From Thiobacillus sp. 63-78 (GTDB lineage: Bacteria > Pseudomonadota > Gammaproteobacteria > Burkholderiales > Thiobacillaceae), in the NCBI GenBank assembly GCA_001899765.1, contig MKWM01000017.1:59490-123489 (forward strand): 64,000 bases of DNA, written 5' to 3'. Numbering within the stretch: position 1 is the stretch's first letter; every line of letters begins with the position of its first letter. This document shows positions 46,696 to 57,114 of this stretch, one piece after another. The notes under the pieces are model-generated. The model had not been told where the DNA came from. It saw only the letters and a list, made by a program, of their open reading frames with translations, and searched no databases. The position numbers were made by a program, and so were the translations under genes.

Positions 46696-47322
46696 CTAGT
46701 ACTGCACCACCACTGGATCGAGGCTGCGCCACAGATACCAGGTGGCGACGGTACGCCAGGGCGCGTGGCGCTCGCCGTGCTGGCGCAGCGCTTTGGGGGT
46801 GGGCCGTTGATTGCCCAGGTAATGCAGCGCAACGGCTTTCTGCAGACCGATGTCGTCGATCGGCCAGACGTCGGGGCGGCGCAGGCTGAAGATCAGGAAC
46901 ATCTCGGCGGTCCAGCGGCCGATGCCGCGCACGTCGGCGAGTTCGGCGATCACCGCCTCGTCGTCCATCTTTTTCCAGCGCGCCGGTTCGACGCGGCCAT
47001 CGACGAAGTGCGTGGCGAGATCACGCAGATACTCGGCCTTGCGGCGTGACAGTCCGCATGCCGCAAGGCTGTCCAATTCGAGCGCGGCGACATGTCCGGG
47101 CGCCACATGCTTGACGTAGCCGGCAAAGCGTGTCCAGATGCTGTCGGCGGCCTTGACTGAAATCTGCTGGCCGACGATGGCGCGCGCCAGCGTCTGGAAC
47201 GGGTCGCCTCGATCAGCCAGGATGGCGTCCGGGTAGCGGGCGATCAGCGCGGCCATGACGGGGTCGGCGGCGGCAAGTTCGGCGCAGGCTCTGGGCCAGT
47301 ACGTGGGTGCGTGGGGATTCAC
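46696..47322 (-). CDS. AlkA-like DNA-3-methyladenine glycosylase (HhH-GPD family)
   Basis: A 208-residue base-excision glycosylase. RAIVGQQISVKAADSIWTRF starts the helical core, LADVRGIGRWTAEMFLIFSL is the helix-hairpin-helix, and the catalytic Asp lies in WPIDDIGLQKAV. Length and the lack of an N-terminal TATA-like domain resemble short AlkA-like enzymes. It removes alkylated purines. It converges on gpsA with about 125 bases between. Confidence 0.9.
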   Translation of the reverse strand: MNPHAPTYWPRACAELAAADPVMAALIARYPDAILADRGDPFQTLARAIVGQQISVKAADSIWTRFAGYVKHVAPGHVAALELDSLAACGLSRRKAEYLRDLATHFVDGRVEPARWKKMDDEAVIAELADVRGIGRWTAEMFLIFSLRRPDVWPIDDIGLQKAVALHYLGNQRPTPKALRQHGERHAPWRTVATWYLWRSLDPVVVQY

Positions 47323-47488
47323 AAGTGGTTGCGGTTCGAGCCGCTCAAAACGGCGACTCCCTTTCAGCCAACGATACAGAAACAGGAGAAGTTATCCAAC
47401 TCCGTCATCCATTTCCGCCCTCCCTGTGCGATTCCGGCGGAGCCCGACAGAAACCGAAGCGTTCAAATAATTCCCCTCCAAAAAAAAG

Positions 47489-47502
47489 AATGATCGTTCA
47501 TT
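47489..47502 (+). promoter_or_regulatory. Candidate TetR-family operator upstream of acrA
   Basis: AATGA-TCGT-TCATT, a perfect 5-bp inverted repeat with a 4-base spacer, lies 68 bases before the acrA start and overlaps where a -35 would sit relative to TACCAT at 47512-47517. The operon ends with a tetR gene, its likely ligand. The stretch 47323-47569 holds no other feature seen. Confidence 0.45.
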
Positions 47503-47569
47503 TCTTCATGTTACCATCACGCACCGAGATGCGTTTGGCGCGCGCCGATTCCACTTTCCGAGGTCACCC

Positions 47570-48787
47570 ATGTTGCCAAGAAAAATCTTCTTCCGTCTCT
47601 CCACGCCTGCCGTATTGGTGGCGGCACTCGCCCTGAGCGCATGCGGCAGGAGCGAAGCGCCACCGCCGCAAATGGCGCCCGCAGAAGTCACCGTGGTGAC
47701 GATGAAGCAGGAAAAAGTCAGCCTGACGCGCGAACTGCCGGGCCGCACCAATGCCTATCTGCTGTCGGAAGTCCGTCCGCAGGTCACGGGCATCGTCAAG
47801 CAGCGCCTGTTCACCGAGGGCGCACAGGTGAAGGCCGGCCAGCCTCTGTATCAGCTCGACGACGCCACCTATCAGGCCAATCTGGCCAGCGCCAAAGCCA
47901 GCCTGGCGCGCGCCCGGGCCAGTCTGACGCAGGCCGAACTGAACGCCAGACGCTCGGATGAACTGGTCAGGATCGATGCGGTCAGTCGCCAGGATCATGA
48001 CAACGCCACCGCGACCCTGGCCCAGGCCAGGGCCGATGTCGCCGCCGCCGAAGCCGCGGTGCAGAGCAGCACCGTGACCCTGAACTATGCGCGCATCACG
48101 TCGCCGATCGGCGGCCGCATCGGCAAATCCAGCGTGACTCCGGGCGCGCTGGTGACCGCCAACCAGGCCGCGGCCCTGGCTACCGTGCAGCAACTCGACC
48201 CGGTTTACGTCGACCTGACCCAGTCGGCCAGTGAACTGCTGCAGTTGCGCAAGGAAGTCGCCGCCGGCAAGTTGACCCGTTCCGGCAATGTGCCGGTGAA
48301 AATCCTGCTCGAGGATGGCAGCCTCTACAAGCATGAAGGCAAGCTGGACTTCGCCGACGTCAGCGTCGATCCCGGCACCGGCAGCTACGCGCTGCGCGTG
48401 ACCGTGCCCAACCCCGACAATATCCTGATGCCGGGCCTGTACGTGCGTGCCATCATCGGCAGCGGCATGCGCGATCACGCCATCCTGGTGCCGCAGCAAG
48501 GCATCGCCCGTGATCCCAAGGGTAATACCAGCGCCATGATCGTCGGCAAGGACGGCAAGGTTGAAGCGCGCCCGGTCAAGGTCAGCCGCACCATCGGCGA
48601 TCAATGGCTGGTCGAAGACGGCCTGGCCGCGGGTGACCGCGTGATCGTCGCCGGCCTGCAGAAGATCCGCCCCGGCGCTCCGGTGAAAGCGGTCGAGGCT
48701 GCCGATCAGGCGGCTCCGGCCCAGACCCCGGCGTCCGGTGCCGCCGCTGCAGAAGCCAGTCCGGCCCCTGCAGCCGCGAAGCAATAA
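47570..48787 (+). CDS. AcrA-type RND periplasmic adaptor lipoprotein
   Basis: A 405-residue membrane-fusion protein with a lipobox (LALSAC, Cys near 25), the AcrA/MexA features LPGRTNAYLLSEVRPQVTGIV, hairpin ASAKASLARARASLTQAELN, and APIxG-like ITSPIGGRIGKSSVTPGALV. The C-terminal 35 residues are Ala/Pro-rich. Ribosome binding site GAGGT precedes the ATG. First gene of acrA-acrB-oprM-tetR. It links AcrB to the outer-membrane channel. Confidence 0.94.
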   Translation: MLPRKIFFRLSTPAVLVAALALSACGRSEAPPPQMAPAEVTVVTMKQEKVSLTRELPGRTNAYLLSEVRPQVTGIVKQRLFTEGAQVKAGQPLYQLDDATYQANLASAKASLARARASLTQAELNARRSDELVRIDAVSRQDHDNATATLAQARADVAAAEAAVQSSTVTLNYARITSPIGGRIGKSSVTPGALVTANQAAALATVQQLDPVYVDLTQSASELLQLRKEVAAGKLTRSGNVPVKILLEDGSLYKHEGKLDFADVSVDPGTGSYALRVTVPNPDNILMPGLYVRAIIGSGMRDHAILVPQQGIARDPKGNTSAMIVGKDGKVEARPVKVSRTIGDQWLVEDGLAAGDRVIVAGLQKIRPGAPVKAVEAADQAAPAQTPASGAAAAEASPAPAAAKQ

Positions 48788-48799
48788 GCGGAGACATTC

Positions 48800-51700
48800 A
48801 TGGCACATTTCTTTATTGATCGACCTATTTTTGCCTGGGTCATCGCCATCATCATCATGCTGGCGGGCGGCCTGGCGATCACCTCCCTGCCGATCTCGCA
48901 GTATCCGACCATCGCGCCGCCCACGGTGGTGATCAGCGCGGTCTACCCGGGCGCGTCGGCCAAGGTGGTGGAAGACTCGGTGACGCAGATCATCGAGCAG
49001 AATATGAAGGGACTGGACGGCCTGATCTACATGTCGGCCAACAGCTCGGCAACCGGCACCGCCCAGATCACGCTGACCTTCGACAACAAGATCAATGCCG
49101 ACATCGCCCAGGTGCAGGTGCAGAACAAGCTGCAACTGGCGATGCCGCTGTTGCCGCAGGAAGTGCAGCGCCAGGGCGTCAACGTCAGCAAGGCCATGAG
49201 CGGCTTCCTGAGTGTGATCGGCTTCGTTTCCGAAGACGGCAGCATGAAGAAGGACGACATCGCCGACTATGTCGTCTCCAACATGGTCGACCCGCTCTCG
49301 CGCGTGCCGGGCGTCGGCAACATCCAGGTGTTCGGCGCCAAGTACGCCATGCGCATCTGGCTCGATCCCAACAAGCTCGACACCTACAAGCTGGCGACCA
49401 ATGACGTGGTCGCCGCCATCAACGCGCAGAACGCCCAGGTCGCCGTCGGCCAGCTCGGCGGCACGCCGTCGATCCAGGGCCAGCAGCTCAACGCCACCAT
49501 CACGGCGCAAACCCGCCTGCAAACGCCGGAACAGTTCCGCCACATCGTCCTGCGCAGCAACCCGGACGGTTCGGTGCTGAAGCTGGGCGATATTGCCCGG
49601 GTCGAACTGGGCGCGGAAAACTACGATTTCCTGAGCTATTACAACGGCAAGCCGGCCACCGGCGTGGCGATCTCGCTCGCCACCGGCGCCAATGCGCTGG
49701 ACACCGCCGCCGGCGTGGAAGCCAAGCTGGACGAGCTGAAGGGATTTTTCCCGCCGGGTCTGACCGCCGTCACGCCCTTCGACACCACGCCTTTCGTGAA
49801 AGTGGCGATCAGCGGCGTGGTCAAGACCCTGGCCGAGGCGATCGCACTGGTGTTCCTGGTGATGTACCTGTTCCTGCAGAACATCCGTGCCACCCTGATC
49901 CCCACCATCGCCGTGCCGGTGGTGTTGCTGGGTACCTTCGGCGTGCTCGCCGCGCTCGGCTTCTCGATCAACATGCTGACCATGTTCGCCATGGTGCTGG
50001 CGATCGGCCTGCTGGTGGACGACGCCATCGTGGTGGTGGAAAACGTCGAGCGCATCATGAGCGAGGAAGGCCTGTCGCCCAGGGAAGCGGCGCGCAAGTC
50101 GATGGACCAGATCACCGGCGCACTGGTAGGCATCGGCCTGGTGCTGTCGGCGGTGTTCGTGCCGATGGCGTTCATGACCGGCTCGACCGGCATCATCTAC
50201 CGCCAGTTTACCGCCACCATCGTCTCGGCCATGGCGCTATCGGTGCTGGTGGCGATCGTGCTGACGCCGGCCCTGTGCGCCACCATGCTGAAGCCGATTT
50301 CCAAGGGTCATCATTACAAGGAAACCGGTTTCTTCGGCTGGTTCAACCGCAGCTTCGAGCGTACCAGCGCCAACTATCAGCGCGGCGTGCGCGGCATCCT
50401 CGGGCGCAGCAAGCGCTTTCTGGCGGTCTTCGCCGCCCTGGCGGCGGTGATGGTCTTCATGTTTCTGCGCCTGCCCAGCGCCTTCCTGCCGCAGGAAGAT
50501 CAGGGCGTCCTGTTCGCCATGGTGCAGACGCCGGTCGGTGCCACCCAGGAGCGCACCATGGAATCGATCCGCAAGATCGAAACGTACTTCCTGGAAAACG
50601 AGAAGGACACCGTCGAATCGGTCTTCAGCGTGCAGGGGTTCAGCTTCGCCGGCACCGGCCAGAACACCGGCATCGCCTTCGTCAAGCTGAAAGACTGGAG
50701 CGAGCGCACCTCGGCCGAACAGGGCGTGGAGGCCATTGCCGGCCGCGCCATGGGCGCCTTCAGCCAGATCAAGGATGCCATGGCCTTCGCCTTCGCACCG
50801 CCGGCCATGCCGGAACTGGGCACGGCTGCCGGTTTCAACTTCTTCCTGAAGGATAACGCCAACCAGGGGCACGAGGCCCTGGTCGCGGCGCGCAACCAGC
50901 TGCTCGGGGCCGCCGCGCAAAGCAGGCTGCTGACCAAGGTGCGCCCGAACGGCCAGGAGGATACGCCGCAGTTCCGCATCGAGGTCGACACCGAAAAAGC
51001 GTCGGCGCTGGGCTTGTCAATGGCCAGTATCAACAACACCCTCGGTACCGCGTGGGGCGGTAGCTATATCGACGACTTCGTCGATCGCGGCCGCGTCAAG
51101 CGCGTGTACATGCAATCCGAGGCACAGTTCCGCATGACGCCGGAAGACTTCAAGCTGTGGTCGGTGCGCAGCAACGACGGCAAGATGGTGCCTTTCTCCG
51201 CCTTCGCCACGTCGAAATGGGAATACGGCTCACCGCGACTGGAACGCTACAACGGCGTACCGGCCATGGAAATCCTGGGTGAAGCGCCACCGGGCGTCAG
51301 TTCGGGGGACGCCATGAACGAGATCGAGCGGCTGGTGGCGCAACTGCCGCCGGGCTTCGGCATCGAATGGACCGCGCTGTCGTTCCAGGAACGCCAGGCC
51401 GGCAATCAGACCACCTTGCTGTATACCCTGTCGCTGCTGATCGTGTTTCTCTGCCTGGCGGCGCTGTATGAAAGCTGGACCGTGCCGACCGCCGTTCTGA
51501 TGGGCGTCCCGCTGGGCATCCTCGGCACGGTACTGGCCAACACCTTGCATGGCATGCCGCGCGACGTCTACTTCCAGGTGGCCATGCTGACCACGGTGGG
51601 CCTGTCCAGCAAGAACGCGATCCTGATCGTCGAATTCGCCAAGGCCAACCTGGAGCAGCACGGAATGGGGCTGATCGATGCGACCATGCACGCGGTGCGC

Positions 51701-51961
51701 GACCGCCTGCGGCCGATCATCATGACCTCGCTGGCCTTCGGTCTGGGCGTGCTGCCGCTGGCGGTCGCCATCGGCGCCGGTTCCGGCGCGCAGCGCGCGA
51801 TCGGCACCGGCGTGGTCGGCGGCATGCTGGCCGGCACCGTGCTCGGCGTGTTCTTCATCCCCCTGTTCTTCGTGACGGTGCAAAAGCTGTTCGGCCCCAA
51901 AAACCCCGGATCGCCCGCATCGCCTGCCGCCCCGGCAGAAGGAGTGACTTCCAATGACTAA
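48800..51961 (+). CDS. AcrB-type multidrug RND efflux permease (HAE1)
   Basis: A 1053-residue pump, usual HAE1 length. [24 protein letters not shown] opens the protein, [29 protein letters not shown] is helix 4 with the Asp pair of the proton relay, and [23 protein letters not shown] plus [39 protein letters not shown] close the second bundle. It exports diverse hydrophobic drugs and solvents. It overlaps oprM by 8 bases. Confidence 0.96.
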   Translation: MAHFFIDRPIFAWVIAIIIMLAGGLAITSLPISQYPTIAPPTVVISAVYPGASAKVVEDSVTQIIEQNMKGLDGLIYMSANSSATGTAQITLTFDNKINADIAQVQVQNKLQLAMPLLPQEVQRQGVNVSKAMSGFLSVIGFVSEDGSMKKDDIADYVVSNMVDPLSRVPGVGNIQVFGAKYAMRIWLDPNKLDTYKLATNDVVAAINAQNAQVAVGQLGGTPSIQGQQLNATITAQTRLQTPEQFRHIVLRSNPDGSVLKLGDIARVELGAENYDFLSYYNGKPATGVAISLATGANALDTAAGVEAKLDELKGFFPPGLTAVTPFDTTPFVKVAISGVVKTLAEAIALVFLVMYLFLQNIRATLIPTIAVPVVLLGTFGVLAALGFSINMLTMFAMVLAIGLLVDDAIVVVENVERIMSEEGLSPREAARKSMDQITGALVGIGLVLSAVFVPMAFMTGSTGIIYRQFTATIVSAMALSVLVAIVLTPALCATMLKPISKGHHYKETGFFGWFNRSFERTSANYQRGVRGILGRSKRFLAVFAALAAVMVFMFLRLPSAFLPQEDQGVLFAMVQTPVGATQERTMESIRKIETYFLENEKDTVESVFSVQGFSFAGTGQNTGIAFVKLKDWSERTSAEQGVEAIAGRAMGAFSQIKDAMAFAFAPPAMPELGTAAGFNFFLKDNANQGHEALVAARNQLLGAAAQSRLLTKVRPNGQEDTPQFRIEVDTEKASALGLSMASINNTLGTAWGGSYIDDFVDRGRVKRVYMQSEAQFRMTPEDFKLWSVRSNDGKMVPFSAFATSKWEYGSPRLERYNGVPAMEILGEAPPGVSSGDAMNEIERLVAQLPPGFGIEWTALSFQERQAGNQTTLLYTLSLLIVFLCLAALYESWTVPTAVLMGVPLGILGTVLANTLHGMPRDVYFQVAMLTTVGLSSKNAILIVEFAKANLEQHGMGLIDATMHAVRDRLRPIIMTSLAFGLGVLPLAVAIGAGSGAQRAIGTGVVGGMLAGTVLGVFFIPLFFVTVQKLFGPKNPGSPASPAAPAEGVTSND

Positions 51962-53366
51962 ATCCATGCGCACTTCCCTGGCGCTGGCGGCCGCGCTGCT
52001 GGCCGGCGGTTGCACCATGCTGGAGCCGAAGCTGCCGCAAGCCAATCCGGCCATTCCGGCCGACTGGCCGCTGCCGCCGACGGCGACCGCGACGGCCACG
52101 TCCGCCGCGACGGACAAGCCGGTCGCCGACATCGGCTGGCGCGATTTCTTCACCGATCCGAAGCTGGAAGCGCTGATCGCCCGTGCCCTCGACAACAACC
52201 GCGACCTGCGCGTGGCGGTGCTGAACGTCGAGCGCGCCCGCGCCCAGTACAACATCCAGCGCGCCGACCGCTTCCCCTCGGTCAGCGCCAATGCCGGCCT
52301 GACCCGTACCGGCGGCAATGTCACCACCCCCGGCGATATCTACGCGGCGTCGGTCGACGCGGCCTTCGAACTGGACCTGTTCGGCCGTGTGCACAGCCTC
52401 AGCAACGCCGCGCTGCAACGCTACTTCGCCCAGGAAGAAGCGCGCCGCAGCGCCCAGCTTGCCCTGATTGCCGAAATCGCCAATGCCTATCTGAGCCTGG
52501 CGACCGATCTGGAGTCGCAGCGGGTGGCGCAGGCCACGCTGGACACCCAGCAACAGTCCTACGAGTTGATCGTCAAGCGGCATGCGGCGGGCGCGGTATC
52601 CGCGCTCGACCTCGCCCAGGCGCGAACCACGGTGGAAACCGCCCGTGCCGACGTCGCCCGTTTCGCCGGCCTGGTGGCGACCGACCTCAACGCCCTGCGC
52701 TTGCTGGTCGGCGCGCCGATCGAGCAAGCCCTGCTGCCGCAGCACTTCGATCCGGCCGTGTCGGGTCTGGCGCCCTTGCCCGCGCAACTGCCGTCGGAAG
52801 TCCTGCTTCGCCGCCCCGACGTGCTGCAGGCCGAGCACCTGCTGCGCGGCGCCAACGCCAACATCGGCGCCGCCCGCGCCGCCTTCTTCCCGTCGATTTC
52901 GCTCACCGGCAGCATCGGCACCGCCAGCAACGAACTGTCGGGCCTGTTCGATGGCGGCACCCGCACCTGGAGCTTCATCCCGCAGATCAATCTGCCGATC
53001 TTCCAGGGCGGACGCCTGACCGCCAACCTGGGCGTGGCCCAGGCCGATCGCGATATCGCCCTGGCGCAATACGAAAAATCGATCCAGTCGGGCTTCCGTG
53101 AAGTGGCCGACGCGCTGGCGCTGAGCCGCACCCTGGCCGATCGCCGCACCGCCCAGCAAGCCCTGCTCGATGCGGCCAGTGAGGCTCATGAATTATCCAG
53201 GGCGCGCTACGAGCGCGGCGTCGACAGTTACCTCAACCTGCTGGATGCGCAGCGCAGCCTGTATGCCGCACAGCAGGGCCTGGTCACGGCGCAACTGGCC
53301 GAACAGAGCAATCGTGTCACGCTGTACAAGGTGCTGGGCGGCGGCTGGGCAGAGGGCGCGCGATGA
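51954..53366 (+). CDS. OprM-type outer-membrane efflux lipoprotein
   Basis: A 470-residue channel protein. The lipobox AGGC (Cys near 18) gives an acylated N-terminus, then [30 protein letters not shown] and the two repeats with [21 protein letters not shown] follow, as in OprM/CmeC proteins. It completes the tripartite pump. Its stop overlaps the tetR ATG by 4 bases. Confidence 0.95.
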   Translation: MTKSMRTSLALAAALLAGGCTMLEPKLPQANPAIPADWPLPPTATATATSAATDKPVADIGWRDFFTDPKLEALIARALDNNRDLRVAVLNVERARAQYNIQRADRFPSVSANAGLTRTGGNVTTPGDIYAASVDAAFELDLFGRVHSLSNAALQRYFAQEEARRSAQLALIAEIANAYLSLATDLESQRVAQATLDTQQQSYELIVKRHAAGAVSALDLAQARTTVETARADVARFAGLVATDLNALRLLVGAPIEQALLPQHFDPAVSGLAPLPAQLPSEVLLRRPDVLQAEHLLRGANANIGAARAAFFPSISLTGSIGTASNELSGLFDGGTRTWSFIPQINLPIFQGGRLTANLGVAQADRDIALAQYEKSIQSGFREVADALALSRTLADRRTAQQALLDAASEAHELSRARYERGVDSYLNLLDAQRSLYAAQQGLVTAQLAEQSNRVTLYKVLGGGWAEGAR

Positions 53367-54001
53367 GCCAGCGAACCGAGGGCGCAGCCAGGAGGAGCGA
53401 GCGCGCCCAGGCGCAATCCGAGCGCATCCTGCGTGCCGCACAGAAATGCTTCATCGAGCACGGTTTTCATGCTGCGGGCATGGCGCTGGTCGCCAAAACC
53501 GCCGGCATGAATCCAAGCCTGATCTACCGCTATTTTCCCGGCAAGAGCGCCATCATCCTGGCCATCGTGGAACGCCAGCTCGTCCATGCCCGGGCCAGCA
53601 TCCGTGCCCTGCACGATGCGTCCGATTTCAAGGAATCGATGATTGAAGCCTTCTGCCTCTGGCGCGATGCCGACCCCGACATGATGAATGCCGCGCTGTT
53701 CCTGGAAATGAGCGCCGAGGCCAGCCGCGATCCGGTCATCGCCGCCGGCTTGCGCGCGTCTGATCAGGCCATCCGCGACGAGCTCGCGGCCTGGCTGTCC
53801 GCGAGCGCCGCTGACGGCGGCAAGGGCTTGCCGCCGGAACTTGCGCGCATCCGGGCGATCACCCTGCAAACCTTTATGGAAGGCCTGGCCATCCGATCGC
53901 TGCGCGAACCGGATATCCCGCTGGCGGAATTGAGCGCCACCGTGACGGATTTCGTTGACAGGCTATTTTCAAATCCAGGATTAGGGTCTGTGACTCAGTA
54001 G
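53363..54001 (+). CDS. TetR-family repressor of the efflux operon
   Basis: A 212-residue regulator with the N-terminal helix-turn-helix RILRAAQKCFIEHGFHAAGMALVAKTAGMNPSLIYRYFPGKSAII and a helical ligand domain. It is the fourth gene of the acrAB-oprM operon, overlapping oprM by 4 bases, so the repressor would be made with the pump. The repeat upstream of acrA is a fitting target. Its stop falls inside a 17-bp inverted repeat shared with the rng end. Confidence 0.9.
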   Translation: MSQRTEGAARRSERAQAQSERILRAAQKCFIEHGFHAAGMALVAKTAGMNPSLIYRYFPGKSAIILAIVERQLVHARASIRALHDASDFKESMIEAFCLWRDADPDMMNAALFLEMSAEASRDPVIAAGLRASDQAIRDELAAWLSASAADGGKGLPPELARIRAITLQTFMEGLAIRSLREPDIPLAELSATVTDFVDRLFSNPGLGSVTQ

Positions 54002-54029
54002 TCGCCCATACAGGCGACTACTGAGTCAC
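53990..54029. terminator. Perfect 17-bp inverted repeat between convergent tetR and rng
   Basis: GTGACTCAGTAGTCGCC (53990-54006) and its exact complement GGCGACTACTGAGTCAC (54013-54029) flank a CATACA loop. The left arm contains the tetR stop (TAG at 53999-54001) and the right arm ends 12 bases before the rng stop. It probably acts as a bidirectional terminator, though neither side shows a T-run. Confidence 0.65.
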
Positions 54030-54041
54030 GCATTCCGGGGA

Positions 54042-55535
54042 TCACATCAGCACGATGTCGTACTGCTCCTGCGGGTAGGTCGTCTCGACCTGCAGCGACA
54101 CCGGCTTGCCGATGAAATCGATCAGCTGGGCGAGACTGCCGGATTCCTCGTCGAGAAACAGGTCGATCACGCTTTGCGCGGCAACGATGCGGTATTCGCG
54201 TGCGCCGAACTGGCGCACCTCGCGCAGGATTTCACGCAGCACGTCATAGCACACCGTCTGTGCGGTCTTGATTTCGCCGCGACCGGTGCAGGTTGGGCAG
54301 GTTTCGCACAGCACGTGCGCCAGCGATTCGCGCGTCCGTTTGCGCGTCATCTCCACCAGACCGAGCATGGAGAATCCGCTGACGGTGGTCCGGGTGGGGT
54401 CGCGCATCAGGGTTTTTTTCAGCTCGGTGAGCACTGCCTCCTGGTGTTCGGCATTGTCCATGTCGATGAAGTCGATAATGATGATGCCGCCGAGATTTCT
54501 CAAACGCAGCTGGCGCGCGATGGCCTGCGCGGCTTCGAGGTTGGTCTTGAAGATGGTGTCGTTGAAGTTGCGCGCCCCGACGAAGCCGCCGGTATTGACG
54601 TCCACCGTGGTCAGCGCCTCGGTCTGGTCGATGATGAGGTAACCCCCCGATTTCAGATCGACGCGCTGCCCCAGCGCCTTGGCAATTTCGTCCTCGATGG
54701 CATGGAGGTCGAACAGCGGCCGGTCGGCGCCGTAGTGCTGCAATTTATCGTACACGGCATGGGTGTAGCTCTTCGCGAACTCGACCATGCGCTGATAGGT
54801 CTCGCGCGAGTCGATCAGGATGCGGCTGGTATCGCGGTTGACGAAGTCGCGCAGCACGCGCAACGACAGGTCGAGATCCTGATACAGCAGGCAGGGGGCC
54901 GCACAGCTTCCGCGCGCCTGGATGCTGCTCCACAGTCGTCGCAGGTAATCGATGTCCGCCTGCATTTCGACGTCTTCCGCGGTTTCGGCCATGGTACGCA
55001 CGATGAAGCCGCCGGTGATGTCCGCCGGCATCAGCTGATGGAGTCTCTTGCGCAGATGCTCGCGTTCCTCTTCGCCTTCGATCTTCTGCGAGATGCCGAT
55101 GTGCGTTTCCTGCGGCAGGTACACCAGATAACGGCCGGCAAAGCTGATCTGGGTCGAGAGCCGCGCGCCCTTGGTGCCGATTGGGTCCTTGATCACCTGA
55201 ACCATCAGGTTCTGCCCTTCATGCAGGATCTGCTCGATCGGGCGCTCCGGCTCGCCGTTGCGGCGCGCCTCCCAGATGTCGGCCACGTGCAGGAAAGCCG
55301 CCCGTTCCAGACCGATATCAATGAAGGCGGACTGCATGCCGGGCAGCACGCGCACCACCCGCCCCATGTAGAGGTTGCTGACCAGGCCGCGGCACTGCGC
55401 GCGTTCGATGTGCAGTTCCTGCACCGCACCCAGATGCAGCACGGCAACGCGGGTTTCCTGCGGGGTGATATTGACGAGGATTTCTTCGCTCATGACAAAT
55501 TCTTGATTCATTTCCGAGGGGATTTCTTCGCTCAT
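54042..55535 (-). CDS. rng: Ribonuclease G
   Basis: A 497-residue RNase E/G family endoribonuclease that matures 16S rRNA 5' ends. It has the S1 domain (SNLYMGRVVRVLPGMQSAFIDIGLERAAFLH), the DNase I-like catalytic region with DVNTGGFVGARNFNDTIFKTNLEAA and IIIDFIDM, and the zinc-link Cys pair CETCPTCTGRGE. The start at 55535 has a GGAAGG site; the family-like MSEEILVNITPQETRVAVL begins 14 codons later at 55493. The extra N-terminus arises from a 20-base repeat (55478-55497 and 55520-55539). Confidence 0.93.
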   Translation of the reverse strand: MSEEIPSEMNQEFVMSEEILVNITPQETRVAVLHLGAVQELHIERAQCRGLVSNLYMGRVVRVLPGMQSAFIDIGLERAAFLHVADIWEARRNGEPERPIEQILHEGQNLMVQVIKDPIGTKGARLSTQISFAGRYLVYLPQETHIGISQKIEGEEEREHLRKRLHQLMPADITGGFIVRTMAETAEDVEMQADIDYLRRLWSSIQARGSCAAPCLLYQDLDLSLRVLRDFVNRDTSRILIDSRETYQRMVEFAKSYTHAVYDKLQHYGADRPLFDLHAIEDEIAKALGQRVDLKSGGYLIIDQTEALTTVDVNTGGFVGARNFNDTIFKTNLEAAQAIARQLRLRNLGGIIIIDFIDMDNAEHQEAVLTELKKTLMRDPTRTTVSGFSMLGLVEMTRKRTRESLAHVLCETCPTCTGRGEIKTAQTVCYDVLREILREVRQFGAREYRIVAAQSVIDLFLDEESGSLAQLIDFIGKPVSLQVETTYPQEQYDIVLM

Positions 55536-55539
55536 GACA
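55478..55539 (-). repeat. Direct repeat at the rng start, in frame
   Basis: The 20-base sequence GGATTTCTTCGCTCATGACA (plus-strand reading) occurs at 55478-55497 and 55520-55539, 42 bases (14 codons) apart, so the protein has MSEEI twice. It likely reflects a tandem duplication that added a second start codon in frame. Confidence 0.85.
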
Positions 55540-55648
55540 CCTTCCCGGTCCATTTCCAGATCGAAGCTGACGCACGCCTTCGTTGCTCTGCCGAGCATCC
55601 GCCGGCCAGTCGGGAAGCGGATGTTTCAGGGTTGATTCGGGAAAGGAA

Positions 55649-56260
55649 TCAGACGACGAGACCGAAGGCCCTCAATAATATGGCTGTGTCATATAACGGC
55701 AGGCCCATGATGCCGCTGTAGCTGCCATCGATGTGCTCGACGAATGCGGCGGCGCGACCCTGGATGCCGTAGGCGCCGGCCTTGCCAAGGTATTCGCCGG
55801 TTTCCAGATAACGGCCGATGGCTGCTGCGTCGAGTTCGGCGAATCTGACCTGACTGGATGACAGACTCATTTCCACCCGTCCTTCATGTTGCATCGCCAC
55901 GGCGGTGTGTACCCGGTGCGTACGCCCGGACAAGCGCGTCAGCATGGCTTCGGCCCCGGCACGGTCGGCCGGCTTGCCGAATATGACGCCGTCGAGTTCG
56001 ACCACCGTATCGGCACCCAGTACCGGGAAACGCAGCAGGCGGCGGGCGTCCACCGCGCGCCAGCCGCAGGCGGCCTTTTCGACCGCCATGCGCTGCGTGA
56101 AATCGGGTGCCGCCTCACCGGCGTGCGGAATCTCGACGACATCCATACGGCCCGTCACCGCGCGCAGCGGCAGCATGTCGAAGGCCACGCCGATCTGTTT
56201 CAGAAGTTCGCGCCGCCGTGGCGACTGGGAAGCCAGATAGATTCTTTTATCGACCAGCAT
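55649..56260 (-). CDS. maf: Maf-family nucleoside triphosphate pyrophosphatase
   Basis: A 203-residue house-cleaning NTP pyrophosphatase. It starts with the Maf signature [16 protein letters not shown] and carries [18 protein letters not shown] and the [26 protein letters not shown] motif of the dTTP/UTP-specific group. It hydrolyses non-canonical or modified nucleotides. It lies between rng and rlmH in a common betaproteobacterial order. Confidence 0.95.
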   Translation of the reverse strand: MLVDKRIYLASQSPRRRELLKQIGVAFDMLPLRAVTGRMDVVEIPHAGEAAPDFTQRMAVEKAACGWRAVDARRLLRFPVLGADTVVELDGVIFGKPADRAGAEAMLTRLSGRTHRVHTAVAMQHEGRVEMSLSSSQVRFAELDAAAIGRYLETGEYLGKAGAYGIQGRAAAFVEHIDGSYSGIMGLPLYDTAILLRAFGLVV

Positions 56261-56278
56261 GATTTTCGTTATGTCTCC

Positions 56279-56749
56279 TCAATCCCGATGGTAGGGATGC
56301 CCCTTGATGATGCATACCGCGCGATAGAGCTGTTCGGCCAGCATCACCCGCGCCAGCGCATGCGGCAAGGTCAGTTTCGACAGACCCAGCAGCTTGCCGG
56401 CGCGTGCCTTCACGCTGGCGTCGAGTCCGTCCGCCCCGCCGATGACGAAGGCTGGGGAAACGCCTTCCGTCATCCAGCCCTGCAGCCAGGCTGCCAGTTC
56501 GCGCGTGGTCGCCTGCGTGCCGCGCTCGTCGAGCACCACCGGCACGCAGGCCGCCGGCAGGGCAGCCAGCACGCGTTCTGCTTCCACTTGGCGCGCACGC
56601 GCACCGTCCTCGCCGGCCGTTCGATGCCCCGGCTTGATCGCGTTCAGGATCAGCGGCATGTCCGGCGGCATGCGCCGCGCATAATCATCGTAGCCCGCAT
56701 CGATCCAGCCCGGCATCCTGTGGCCGACGGCGATCACATGGAGCTTCAT
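56279..56749 (-). CDS. rlmH: 23S rRNA (pseudouridine1915-N3)-methyltransferase RlmH
   Basis: A 156-residue SPOUT methyltransferase that modifies pseudouridine 1915 in helix 69. MKLHVIAVGHRMPGWIDAGYDDY is the family start; FVIGGADGLD is the SAM-binding knot loop and LTLPHALARVMLAEQLYRA ends the fold. Length is standard. It starts 5 bases after the rsfS stop. Confidence 0.97.
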   Translation of the reverse strand: MKLHVIAVGHRMPGWIDAGYDDYARRMPPDMPLILNAIKPGHRTAGEDGARARQVEAERVLAALPAACVPVVLDERGTQATTRELAAWLQGWMTEGVSPAFVIGGADGLDASVKARAGKLLGLSKLTLPHALARVMLAEQLYRAVCIIKGHPYHRD

Positions 56750-56754
56750 CGATC

Positions 56755-57114
56755 CTAGTGGTCGGCTTGCACGTGCCGCGCACGCACGGCCTCGCCCGCG
56801 CCCCACAACTCTTCCAGATTGTAATGCGCACGGGCGGCCGGCTGCATGACATGGACGATCACGTCACCCAGATCCAGCAGCACCCAGTCGCCCGTGTCCT
56901 CGCCTTCCGTGTTGCCCACATGCTCGCCCGCCGCCTTCATCCTGACGCGTACATTGTCGGCCAGCGCGCGCGTCTGGCGGTTGGATGAACCCGTGGCGAT
57001 CACCATGCGCTCGAACAGCGAGGTGAGTTTTGCGGTATCGAGCACGGTGATATTCTGCCCCTTGACGTCTTCGAGCGCGGCGACGATCAATTTGACTTTG
57101 TCTTCAATATTCAT
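56755..57114 (-). CDS. rsfS: Ribosomal silencing factor RsfS
   Basis: A 119-residue protein that binds uL14 and blocks joining of the ribosomal subunits in poor growth. The core motif is GDWVLLDLGDVIVHVMQPAARAHYNLEELWG, with ERMVIATGSSNRQTRALADNV before it. Its start overlaps the nadD stop by 4 bases. Confidence 0.97.
   Translation of the reverse strand: MNIEDKVKLIVAALEDVKGQNITVLDTAKLTSLFERMVIATGSSNRQTRALADNVRVRMKAAGEHVGNTEGEDTGDWVLLDLGDVIVHVMQPAARAHYNLEELWGAGEAVRARHVQADH

Noticed and set aside
47564..49543. A 659-codon minus-strand open frame opposite acrA and acrB
   Set aside because: Shadow frame; both plus-strand genes have full family motifs and good start signals.
54174..55721. A 515-codon plus-strand open frame opposite rng
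   Set aside because: Shadow of RNase G; no start signal or domain.
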